Source: CAZADA01 sp964568975
GTDB lineage: Bacteria > Pseudomonadota > Alphaproteobacteria > Caulobacterales > Maricaulaceae
Assembly (NCBI GenBank): GCA_964568975.1
Contig: CAZMSO010000007.1
Coordinates: 1 to 64,000, forward strand
Direction: 5' to 3'
Length of the DNA: 64,000 bases
The first letter of the stretch is position 1, and each line of letters starts with the position of its first letter. Under the pieces are notes generated by a model, which searched no databases, had not been told where the DNA came from, and worked only from the letters and a program-made list of their open reading frames with translations. Below, in pieces: positions 8,658 to 15,840 of the stretch. Both the position numbers and the translations under genes were made by a program.

Positions 8658-8837
8658 ATGGCGTGTCCCATTTGCGGCGCCCCGGCGCAGCCGGATCGGC
8701 GTCCTTTTTGCTCGAAACGGTGTGCGGATGTGGATCTCGGCCGCTGGCTGGGCGAGCGATATGTGGTGGCGGGCGAAGACGGCGAGGCCGTCGACGCCCT
8801 CGCCGGCGCGCTGGGTGATCCTGACGAGGACGCGTAG
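8658..8837 (+). CDS. yacG: DNA gyrase inhibitor YacG
   Basis: 59-residue zinc-ribbon protein. The start is ATG 8658, giving MACPICGAPAQPDRRPFCSKRC, with CxxC then CxxxC zinc ligands, followed by ADVDLGRWLGERYVV, the family signature. YacG binds GyrB and inhibits DNA gyrase in E. coli. Its position before tRNA-Phe is the usual alphaproteobacterial arrangement. Confidence 0.93.
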   Translation: MACPICGAPAQPDRRPFCSKRCADVDLGRWLGERYVVAGEDGEAVDALAGALGDPDEDA

Positions 8838-9006
8838 GCGCGACGTGGTTGCGTGCGCCGGCCGCTATGGACAGGCGGGGGGCGGGCGCTGACGCTGACG
8901 CTAATGCTGGTCCGGCGGCCCGGCGATTCGTGCGCCCCGGCGCGCAAGCCCCTTAACACGGGCGGTCGCGCGGCTTATAACGCGCGCCTTAGCCGGATGT
9001 CGGCGC

Positions 9007-9082
9007 GCCCAGGTAGCTCAGTTGGTAGAGCAGCGGATTGAAAATCCGCGTGTCGGTGGTTCGATTCCGCCCCTGGGCACCA
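9007..9082 (+). tRNA. tRNA-Phe (anticodon GAA)
   Basis: 76 nt. The acceptor GCCCAGG pairs with CCTGGGC. The D arm is AGCTCAGTTGGTAGAGC, the anticodon arm is CGGATTGAAAATCCG with GAA, and the T arm contains GGTTCGATTCC. Discriminator A and CCA (9080-9082) are encoded. Confidence 0.97.
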
Positions 9083-9409
9083 TGATCTGGATTTAGGGAG
9101 ACCCCATGTCGGCCCGCCACCATGTCCGCCTGGGGCGCGGCGCACTGGCCATGACAGGCGTGTTGGCGCCGCTCAATCGCGGGCTGTGCGCCGCCTCACG
9201 AGACATGTGGGCGTCGCCGTCCCACAGGACGGACTGGCCCGCCGCGGCGCGGGGCGCACGCGGCGCACGGGTCGCGCGGCGGCGCACGCCGTCATTGCGT
9301 GGAAGGCGGTCGGGCCCGCCGGCGCTGGCGGGCGAAACAAGCCTTGCGCGGCGACGCCACATTGCGCACGGTCACGCCAGCCTAGTCGTTGACGTGAGAG
9401 GGGCCTGCC
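9083..9409. other. Intergenic region upstream of the molybdenum hydroxylase/sox operon
   Basis: 327 bp without a convincing gene. An ATG at 9106 has a purine-rich AGGGAGA ahead of it, but the frame it opens runs out of phase into the next gene and its product looks like GC-rich random coding. The 9290-9365 stretch resembles a GC-rich intergenic repeat found in other genomes, judging by translation style only. A promoter for the operon must lie here or read through from the tRNA; I cannot place it confidently. Confidence 0.4.
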
Positions 9410-9862
9410 ATGGCGCGCCTGAAGGTGAATGGAACTGTCCGCGAAGTCGACGTGGACGAAAACACCCCGCTGCTGTGGGTCTTACGCGAGCAGCTGGGCC
9501 TGACGGGAACGAAGTATGGCTGCGGCGTCGCTCAATGCGGCGCGTGCACGGTCCACATTGACGGCCTGGCGATCCGCTCGTGCGTCTACCCCGTCGCCGC
9601 GGTGGACGAGAGCCAAGACATCACCACGATTGAGGGCTTGTCGGAGGACGGCGGCCACCCCGTCCAGCAAGCTTGGGCCGAGCTCGACATTCCGCAATGC
9701 GGCTACTGCCAGCCGGGCATGATTATGGCGGTCGCGGCGCTGTTGAACGAGGTCCCCAAGCCGACCGACGAGCAGATCGACGCCCAAATCACGAATGTGT
9801 GCCGGTGCGGCACGCTGGCGCGGGTGCGCAAAGGCGTCCACCTCGCCGCTGACAAATCCTAA
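9410..9862 (+). CDS. Molybdenum hydroxylase small subunit, 2x[2Fe-2S] (IorA/CoxS-like)
   Basis: 150 residues. The plant-type [2Fe-2S] cluster ligands are Cys38, Cys43, Cys46 and Cys58 (YGCGVAQCGAC...RSC). The C-terminal helical cluster uses CGYC (97-100) and CRCG (131-133). This is the electron-transfer subunit of the xanthine dehydrogenase/aldehyde oxidase superfamily, closest in layout to isoquinoline 1-oxidoreductase alpha. GAGAGGGGCC precedes the ATG. The gene starts a tightly packed operon, and the large subunit follows after 14 nt. Confidence 0.9.
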   Translation: MARLKVNGTVREVDVDENTPLLWVLREQLGLTGTKYGCGVAQCGACTVHIDGLAIRSCVYPVAAVDESQDITTIEGLSEDGGHPVQQAWAELDIPQCGYCQPGMIMAVAALLNEVPKPTDEQIDAQITNVCRCGTLARVRKGVHLAADKS

Positions 9863-9876
9863 CGGAGCGCGACCCC

Positions 9877-12084
9877 ATGGCTGACGACATCCGCGTTTCG
9901 CGCCGCTCCTTCATCGTGGGATCCGGCGCCACTGGGCTCACCATCGGCATACTGGCCGCCTGCTCGCCGCGCGCCCCAGCCCAAAACGCCGCCGCCGAGG
10001 ACGCCGCCGCCGCCGCCGCGGCCCCGGAGGTGAACGCCTGGGTCCATATCGGTGAAGACGACACGGTCACCATTCGCATCGCCCGCTCAGAAATGGGCCA
10101 GGGCACGCTCACCGGCCTGGCGCAGCTTGTGGCCGACGAGCTTGATTGCGATTGGGACAAGGTGGTGACGGAATACCCCACGCCGGGCCAGAACCTCGCC
10201 CGTGAGCGCGTGTGGGGCGATTTCTCCACCGGCGGCAGCCAGGGCATTCGCGGCTCCCATGTATATGTGCGCGAAGGCGGCGCGGCGGCGAAAGCCATGC
10301 TGATTGAAGCGGCCGCACAAGCCTGGGACGTCCCTGCGGCGGAGTGTTCGGCGGCCAAAAGCGTCATCCGCCACGAGCCCACGGGGCGCACGGTCACGTA
10401 TGGCGCTGTGGCGGGCCAAGCGGCGCAATTGCCGCCGCCCCTCGAGGTCAAAGTGAAGGATCCGTCGCAGTGGACGGTGATCGGACAGCCTGTCAAACGC
10501 CTCGACACCGCCGACAAATTGACAGGCGCTCAGGTCTATGGCGCGGACCTTCAACTCGACGGCATGCTGAACGCCTCGATTAAAGCCGCGCCCATGCGCG
10601 GCGGCGCGCTGGGCTCGTTTGACGCCGATGTTGCGCGCGCCATGCCGGGCGTGCGCCATGTTGTCAAAGTCGACGACACCGCCGTCGCGGTGGTCGCCGA
10701 CACCTGGTGGCGGGCCAACGCCGCCCTTGACGCCATGCCGATTGAGTGGGTCCCGGGCGCGGGCTCAGACCATTCCAGCGCCGCGTTTGAGGCCGAGCTC
10801 GACGACGGCCTCACCGCAGAGGACACTTTTTTCGGCAACGGCTATGGCGATGTGCCCGCGGCCTTTGCGAACGCCGCCCAGACTGTTGAGGCGACCTACA
10901 ACATGCCGCACCAAAACCATGCGTGCATGGAGCCGATGAACGCCACGGCCGTGTGGACGGAAAACCGATGCGAGGTCTGGTGTCCGACCCAAAACGGGGA
11001 GGCTGCGCTGGCGGCGGCTTCTGAGGCTGCAGGGCTGCCGATTGAACAGTGCGACGTTCACAAGCTGCATCTCGGCGGCGGTTTCGGACGGCGCGGCATG
11101 ACCGATTATGTGACCCAGGCGGTCTCCATCGCGAAGCAAATCCCCGGCACGCCGGTGAAGCTCTTGTGGACCCGCGAAGAGTGCATGCGCCAAGGGTTTT
11201 ACCACCCTGTGACCAAAGCCCGCGTGCGCGGCGCGTTGGATGAGGATGGCAAGCTTCTGGGCGTGCACATGCGGATTTCCGGCCAGTCGATCCTCGCGGC
11301 CCTCATCCCTCAGGCTCTGGTGGACGGCGCTGATTTCGCGACCTTCCAAGGCTTGTTGCCGTCAGGGGTTGATCCGCGCGTGGAAGACCAGGTTCTAACG
11401 TATACGTTTCCCAGCCTGCTCGTCGACCACGCTATGCGCAATCCGCCCGTGCGCCCGGGCTTTTGGCGCGGGGTCAACGCCAACCAAAACGCAATTTACC
11501 TTGAGTGCTTCATGGATGAGTTGGCCCACGCGGCGGGCCGCGATCCCTTGGCTTTCCGCCTTGATCACCTCAAAGACAGCCCTAAGACGGCGGCGGTGCT
11601 GGAGGCGGTCGCGGAACGCTCAGGCTGGGGCGCGGACGACGGCATGGCCCGGGGGCTTTGCGCCTTTTACTCCTTCGGCTCGTACACGGCCGCGTGCGCG
11701 GAAGTGACGGTGTCAGACGACGGGCGGCTGAAGATCCACAGGATTGTGGCCGCGACAGACCCCGGAACAGCGGTCAATCCCCAGCAAATCGAAGCGCAAG
11801 TCGAGGGCTCCTTCGTTTATGGCCTCTCCGCGTTGCTCCATGGCGAGATTACGTTTGAAAACGGTGAAGTCCAGCAGGAGAACTTCGATACTTACAACTC
11901 CTTGCGGCTGGCGGAGATGCCGAGGGTTGAGACAATCATTATGCCGTCGGGCGGCTTCTGGGGCGGGGTTGGCGAGCCGACCATCGCGGTCGCAGCGCCG
12001 GCGGTGCTGAACGCGATTTACGCGGCCACGGGCAAGCGGGTGCGCAAGCTGCCGATCGCGGATCAAAATCTGAGGCAGGCGTGA
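9877..12084 (+). CDS. Molybdenum hydroxylase large subunit, Tat-exported (IorB-like)
   Basis: 735 residues, the usual length of the isoquinoline-1-oxidoreductase beta / membrane-bound aldehyde dehydrogenase group. The N-terminus has a twin-arginine signal (RVSRRSFIVGSGATG) ending in AAC, so the mature enzyme should act in the periplasm, possibly lipid-anchored. The molybdopterin-binding regions include EMGQGTLTGLAQLVADEL, HQNHACMEPMNATA and LHLGGGFGRRG, with GVGEPTIAVAAPAVLNAI near the C-terminus. The Glu of GEP is the proposed catalytic base in the superfamily. Its substrate cannot be read from sequence. Its stop overlaps the start of the cytochrome gene, tying it to the Fcc/Sox genes. Confidence 0.9.
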   Translation: MADDIRVSRRSFIVGSGATGLTIGILAACSPRAPAQNAAAEDAAAAAAAPEVNAWVHIGEDDTVTIRIARSEMGQGTLTGLAQLVADELDCDWDKVVTEYPTPGQNLARERVWGDFSTGGSQGIRGSHVYVREGGAAAKAMLIEAAAQAWDVPAAECSAAKSVIRHEPTGRTVTYGAVAGQAAQLPPPLEVKVKDPSQWTVIGQPVKRLDTADKLTGAQVYGADLQLDGMLNASIKAAPMRGGALGSFDADVARAMPGVRHVVKVDDTAVAVVADTWWRANAALDAMPIEWVPGAGSDHSSAAFEAELDDGLTAEDTFFGNGYGDVPAAFANAAQTVEATYNMPHQNHACMEPMNATAVWTENRCEVWCPTQNGEAALAAASEAAGLPIEQCDVHKLHLGGGFGRRGMTDYVTQAVSIAKQIPGTPVKLLWTREECMRQGFYHPVTKARVRGALDEDGKLLGVHMRISGQSILAALIPQALVDGADFATFQGLLPSGVDPRVEDQVLTYTFPSLLVDHAMRNPPVRPGFWRGVNANQNAIYLECFMDELAHAAGRDPLAFRLDHLKDSPKTAAVLEAVAERSGWGADDGMARGLCAFYSFGSYTAACAEVTVSDDGRLKIHRIVAATDPGTAVNPQQIEAQVEGSFVYGLSALLHGEITFENGEVQQENFDTYNSLRLAEMPRVETIIMPSGGFWGGVGEPTIAVAAPAVLNAIYAATGKRVRKLPIADQNLRQA

Positions 12085-12512
12085 GCGCGCGGGCCCGCGC
12101 GGGGGTCGCGGGCCTTGTGTGTGGATTGGCGGGCGCGTGCGGTCCGGGCGACGACGCGCCAGGGGTCGACGCGCGGGCGGCGGCGGCTGTCTCAGACACC
12201 GCGACCTTGGCGGCGGCCTGCAGCGGCTGCCACGCGCCGACGGGCGCCGCGATTGCGTCGCTTGCAGATCGCGACGCGGCTGAGATCGCCACCGCGCTTA
12301 CGGCCTACCGGACGGAAGATGGCGCGACTGTGATGCACCGGCTTGCGCGCGGCTATACCGACGCTCAGATCACGGCGGTCGCCGCCTATCTCACAAGCCC
12401 GGATCGCGCTGGCCCGGATCGCGCTGGCCCGGATCGCGCTGGCCCGGATCGCGCTGGCCCGGATCGCCCCGACTCGGCACGCACGCGCGCTCAGCGCGGG
12501 ACGCGGCCATGA
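12081..12512 (+). CDS. fccA: Monoheme c-type cytochrome, flavocytochrome c cytochrome subunit (FccA/SoxE-like)
   Basis: 143 residues; GTG start overlapping the upstream stop (GTGA). A short hydrophobic leader ends in a lipobox-like GLAGAC (Cys20). A single heme-binding CSGCH occupies residues 47-51. A later MHRLARGYTDAQITAVAAYL matches the C-terminal half of cytochrome c553/FccA folds and supplies the distal Met. The C-terminus is five Gly-Pro-Asp-Arg-Ala repeats encoded by a 15-bp tandem array, probably a disordered tail. Partnership with the FccB-like flavoprotein is inferred from the ATGA overlap that follows. Confidence 0.8.
   Translation: MSARARAGVAGLVCGLAGACGPGDDAPGVDARAAAAVSDTATLAAACSGCHAPTGAAIASLADRDAAEIATALTAYRTEDGATVMHRLARGYTDAQITAVAAYLTSPDRAGPDRAGPDRAGPDRAGPDRPDSARTRAQRGTRP
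12398..12472. repeat. 15-bp tandem repeat encoding (GPDRA)n at the cytochrome C-terminus
   Basis: CCCGGATCGCGCTGG is repeated four times exactly from 12398, followed by a diverged fifth copy. It encodes the repetitive tail of the FccA-like protein without breaking frame. Confidence 0.9.
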
Positions 12513-13783
12513 AAGCGGGGGCGTCGCGCCGATCCGTCCTGGCGGGCCTCAGCGCTGCGGCCATGGCGACCGGCGCGCCGCATCGCGCAGTCGCCCGAAC
12601 ACACGCGCGGATTGTGGTCATCGGCGGCGGGTTCGGCGGCGCCACGGCCGCGCGCGCCGCCAAGCGTTTACTGCCGAATGCGACCGTCACGCTCATTGAC
12701 CCGGCGGACGCGTATGTCGCGTGCCCCTTCAGCAATTTGGTCGTCTCCGGCGATCGCCCCTTAAGCGCCCAGCGCTTCTCCTACACGCCTGTCGCCGCCG
12801 CGGGCGTCGCTCTTGTGCGCGCGCGGGCCTCGGATGTCGACGCTGGCGGCCAAGCCGTGATCCTCGAAAGCGGCGATCGCCTTGCGTATGACCGGCTGAT
12901 CCTTGCGCCGGGGATCGACCTGCGCTGGGGCGCTGTGGAGGGCTATAACCAAGGCGCTGAGGCGCGCATGCCCCACGCCTGGAAAGCCGGGCCCCAGACC
13001 GACCGGCTGCGGCGCCAGCTTGAGGCGCTGGAGGATGGCGGCGTGGTGGCGATGGCGGTCCCGGCCGCGCCCTATCGCTGCCCGCCGGGCCCTTATGAAC
13101 GCGCAAGCTTGATTGCGCATTTTCTGAAGACGAAAAAGCCGCGGTCAAAATTAATCGTGCTCGACGCCAAAGATCAGTTCTCGAAAATGGCGCTCTTTCA
13201 AGAGGCCTGGGCCGAGCATTATCCTGACCATCTTGAGTGGCGAGGCGCAGCCGATGATGGCCGCGTGCGGCGCGTCGACAGGGACGCGATGACGCTGGAG
13301 ACGGACTTCGGCACGCTGCGCGCGGATGTGGCCAATGTCATTCCGCCGCAAAAGGCCGCCGCCATTGCCGATCGCGCGGGCGTCGCGGATCCGACGGGCT
13401 GGTGTCCCATCGACGCGGTCACATTTGAATCCACGCTGCAGCCGAACATTCACGTCATTGGCGACGCCGCCATCGCCGCGCCCATGCCGAAATCGGCGTT
13501 TTCCGCCAATCTGCAAGGCAAAGTCTGCGCGATCCAAATCGCGCGCCTCGTGAACGGCTCGCCCGCGGAGCCCACGCGCCTGGTCAACACCTGCTATTCC
13601 TACACCACCCCGGCGACGGCCATCTCCATTGTCGGCGCGTACACCAACGGTGACGGGCGCTTTCAGTCCATCGCCGGCGCCGGCGGCGTCAGCCCCTTAG
13701 GCGCTGACGACAGCGTCCGCCGCGATGAGGCGCGCCAGGCGCAGGATTGGTTCGCCGCCATCACCCGTGAGGCCTTTGGATGA
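12509..13783 (+). CDS. fccB: Flavocytochrome c sulfide dehydrogenase flavoprotein subunit (FccB/SoxF-like)
   Basis: 424 residues. A Tat-like leader (SRRSVLAG) is followed by an FAD-binding Rossmann motif VVIGGGFGGATAARAAK (residues 37-53). YVACPFSNLVVSG contains Cys72, matching the Cys that binds FAD covalently in FccB. YRCPPGPYERAS and VNTCYSYTTP supply the redox-active cysteine pair expected for sulfide oxidation. NAHVIGDA-type FAD contacts appear as PNIHVIGDAAIA. It likely oxidises sulfide or a persulfide in the periplasm and passes electrons to the heme subunit. It overlaps both neighbours by ATGA. Confidence 0.9.
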   Translation: MKAGASRRSVLAGLSAAAMATGAPHRAVARTHARIVVIGGGFGGATAARAAKRLLPNATVTLIDPADAYVACPFSNLVVSGDRPLSAQRFSYTPVAAAGVALVRARASDVDAGGQAVILESGDRLAYDRLILAPGIDLRWGAVEGYNQGAEARMPHAWKAGPQTDRLRRQLEALEDGGVVAMAVPAAPYRCPPGPYERASLIAHFLKTKKPRSKLIVLDAKDQFSKMALFQEAWAEHYPDHLEWRGAADDGRVRRVDRDAMTLETDFGTLRADVANVIPPQKAAAIADRAGVADPTGWCPIDAVTFESTLQPNIHVIGDAAIAAPMPKSAFSANLQGKVCAIQIARLVNGSPAEPTRLVNTCYSYTTPATAISIVGAYTNGDGRFQSIAGAGGVSPLGADDSVRRDEARQAQDWFAAITREAFG

Positions 13784-14253
13784 TCGCCCGGCTCGTGGGC
13801 GCGGCCTGCGCGCTCGTGACGCTGACGGCGTGCGAGGACGCGGATGCGCCGCTGATCGCGCCAGCGCGCATCGCCGGCGACGCGATCCCTGAGCCGCTCA
13901 CCGCGCAGCCGGGCGATCCGACCCGCGGGCGGGTGATCTTTGTGGAGCGCGAGCGCGGCCATTGCGTGATTTGCCATCAGCTCGACGCCGTCGACGCGCC
14001 GTTCCAAGGCGATGTGGGCCCCGCGCTCAACGATGTCGCCCGCCGGCTCTCGCCCGCGCAGATCCGCTTGCGGATCGCCGCGCCGGCTGTCCTCTGGCCC
14101 GACACCATCATGCCGAGCTATTATCGCGTGGCGGGGCTCAATCAGGTCGCGCCGGAATTCGCCGGGCGGCCGCTGCTGACGGCCCAGGAGATTGAAGACG
14201 TGGTCGCGTTTTTGTCCGAGCCGCGTCTGGGGAGCACACGGCATGGGCGATAA
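13780..14253 (+). CDS. soxX: SoxX, sulfur-oxidation c-type cytochrome
   Basis: 157 residues with a lipobox-like leader (LTAC) and one heme motif CVICH (62-66). The DVGPALNDVARRLSPAQIRLRI and IMPSYYRVAG segments are SoxX hallmarks; Met in TIMPSYY is the likely axial ligand. SoxX pairs with SoxA to attach thiosulfate to the SoxY carrier in the periplasm. It starts in ATGA overlap with the FccB-like gene and ends 11 nt inside soxY. Confidence 0.9.
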   Translation: MIARLVGAACALVTLTACEDADAPLIAPARIAGDAIPEPLTAQPGDPTRGRVIFVERERGHCVICHQLDAVDAPFQGDVGPALNDVARRLSPAQIRLRIAAPAVLWPDTIMPSYYRVAGLNQVAPEFAGRPLLTAQEIEDVVAFLSEPRLGSTRHGR

Positions 14254-14713
14254 CGTCCCTGAGTTCGGCCTCTCTCGTCGCGGCCTTTTAGCCGGCGGCG
14301 CGGGCGCGGGGGCGGTCGCGCTTTTGCATCCCCTGGCCTCGGCGGCGCCGCAGGACATGGTCGCCGCCCAGCGCGATCTCTTTGGCGCGCGCCCCATCCG
14401 CGAGGGGCGCGTGGGCGTGAAGCTGCCGCCGATTGCGGAGAACGGCTACTCAGTGCCGCTGGAGATCGAGGTCGACAGCCCCATGACGGAGGCGGACCAC
14501 GTGGTTCAGATCGCGGTGTTTTCCCCGCGCAATCCGCTCGCGAACATCGCCCGGTTTCACATGGGCCCGCGCGCCGGGCGCGCGCGGGTCGCGACGCGCA
14601 TCCGCCTTGGCGGCAGCCAAGCCGTCACGGTGGTGGCGGAGATGAATGACAGCTCCTTGTGGGCGGGCTCGGCGGAAACGGTGGTGACCCTCGCCGCCTG
14701 CGTCGTGTTGTGA
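14243..14713 (+). CDS. soxY: SoxY, sulfur carrier subunit with unusual C-terminus
   Basis: 156 residues from ATG 14243 (GGGGAGC just upstream). A Tat motif LSRRGLLAGG is present. The body matches SoxY: NGYSVPLEIEVDSPMTEADHV, FSPRNPLANIARFHMGP and TRIRLGGSQAVTVVAEM. The classical swinging arm ends Gly-Gly-Cys-Gly-Gly, with the Cys carrying the sulfur adduct. Here the C-terminus is VTLAACVVL then stop, so the Cys (residue 153) is kept but all flanking glycines are replaced and the tail is one residue longer. It may be a divergent carrier. The SoxZ partner follows 9 nt later. Confidence 0.9.
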   Translation: MGDNVPEFGLSRRGLLAGGAGAGAVALLHPLASAAPQDMVAAQRDLFGARPIREGRVGVKLPPIAENGYSVPLEIEVDSPMTEADHVVQIAVFSPRNPLANIARFHMGPRAGRARVATRIRLGGSQAVTVVAEMNDSSLWAGSAETVVTLAACVVL

Positions 14714-14722
14714 GGGGCAGCG

Positions 14723-15043
14723 ATGGCCGGCGTACGCATCTCCCTTCCCGACACCGCTCAAGCCGGAGAGGTGATTGAGATCCGCGTGTTGATCCAGCAT
14801 CCGATGGAAAGCGGCTTTCGCCGCGGCGCTCGCGGGGAGGTTATTCCGCGCGACATCATTACGACGTTTGAATGCCTCTATGCGGGCGAGACCGTGTTTT
14901 CCGCGGACTTCTTCCCGGCTGTCGCGGCGAACCCGTTTCTCACATTCCACACGCGCGCGGTGGAAACGGGCGAGATGCTGTTTCGCTGGACGGACCAAAA
15001 GGGCGCGGTGTGGCGGGAGACCGCTGCGATCACTGTCACATGA
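14723..15043 (+). CDS. soxZ: SoxZ, SoxY partner
   Basis: 106 residues with the immunoglobulin-like SoxZ fold: RISLPDTAQAGEVIEIRVLI, HPMESGFRR, IPRDIITTFECLYAGETVF and FHTRAVETGEMLFRWTD. It forms the SoxYZ heterodimer carrying sulfur intermediates. No signal peptide is visible; SoxZ is normally co-exported with Tat-signalled SoxY. Its stop overlaps soxA by ATGA. Confidence 0.94.
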   Translation: MAGVRISLPDTAQAGEVIEIRVLIQHPMESGFRRGARGEVIPRDIITTFECLYAGETVFSADFFPAVAANPFLTFHTRAVETGEMLFRWTDQKGAVWRETAAITVT

Positions 15044-15840
15044 CGATCCGCGCCGGCTGGGTGGTCGTCGTGTTGTACCTGGCTGCGTGCGGGGAGGCGT
15101 CGACGCCGCCGACACCGCCAGCGACACCGGCGGCGGCGCCCACGCCGCTGCGATCCGGCGCGGCTTTCCTCACGCCGGAGACCCGCGCCCTTCAAGACGA
15201 CGCCTTCGCCAATCCGGGGTTTCTGTGGGTGGATCGCGGGCGCGCGCTGTTTCACGCCGCTGAAGACGGCCGCGCGCCGTGCAGTTCGTGTCATGGCGCG
15301 GACGGGCAGGGGTTAATCGGCGCCGCCGCGCGCCATCCCGTCTGGGACGCGGAGGCCGCGACGCTCGTTAATCTCGAGGGTCGGATCAACGCCTGCCGGG
15401 AGAATCGCCAAGACGCGCCGGCGCTGGCGTATGAGAGTGAGGAGCTTTTATCCCTGACCGCTTATGTCGCGCATTTGTCTCAGGGCCTTGAGGTCGATGT
15501 CGCGCTGACGCCCCCGCTTCACGCCGCCTATGCCCAGGGGCGCGCGTACTTCGAAACAAAGCGCGGCCAATTCAACATTGCGTGCGCCCAATGCCACGAC
15601 GACATGTGGGGCAAGCGCTTGCGCGGCGACACCATCAGCCAAGGCCATGGCAATGGCTTTCCCGCCTATCGCCTCGAATGGCAGAGCTTGGGCTCGCTGC
15701 ATCGCCGGTTTCAGGACTGCGACGCGGGCGTGCGGGCGCGCCCCATGGCGCTGGGGTCAGACACCTATGTGGCGTTGGAGTATTATCTCGCTGTGCGCGC
15801 CTCGGGCCTTGCGATCGAAACGCCGGCGGTGCGCCGATGA
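15040..15840 (+). CDS. soxA: SoxA, diheme L-cysteine S-thiosulfotransferase subunit
   Basis: 266 residues starting at ATG 15040. A lipoprotein-like leader (LAAC) is followed by a Thr/Pro-rich linker. Two heme-binding motifs are present, CSSCH (81-85) and CAQCH (182-186), so this is the two-heme SoxA type. FQDCDAG places Cys227 where SoxA has its catalytic cysteine heme ligand. With SoxX it would conjugate thiosulfate to the SoxY cysteine. ATGA overlaps join it to both soxZ and the XdhC/MocA fusion. Confidence 0.92.
   Translation: MTIRAGWVVVVLYLAACGEASTPPTPPATPAAAPTPLRSGAAFLTPETRALQDDAFANPGFLWVDRGRALFHAAEDGRAPCSSCHGADGQGLIGAAARHPVWDAEAATLVNLEGRINACRENRQDAPALAYESEELLSLTAYVAHLSQGLEVDVALTPPLHAAYAQGRAYFETKRGQFNIACAQCHDDMWGKRLRGDTISQGHGNGFPAYRLEWQSLGSLHRRFQDCDAGVRARPMALGSDTYVALEYYLAVRASGLAIETPAVRR

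Noticed and set aside
9106..9561. Open frame with a purine-rich ribosome-binding-like site in the region before the molybdenum hydroxylase
   Set aside because: It overlaps the 2Fe-2S subunit gene out of frame and its product is Arg/Gly/Ala-rich with no conserved pattern.
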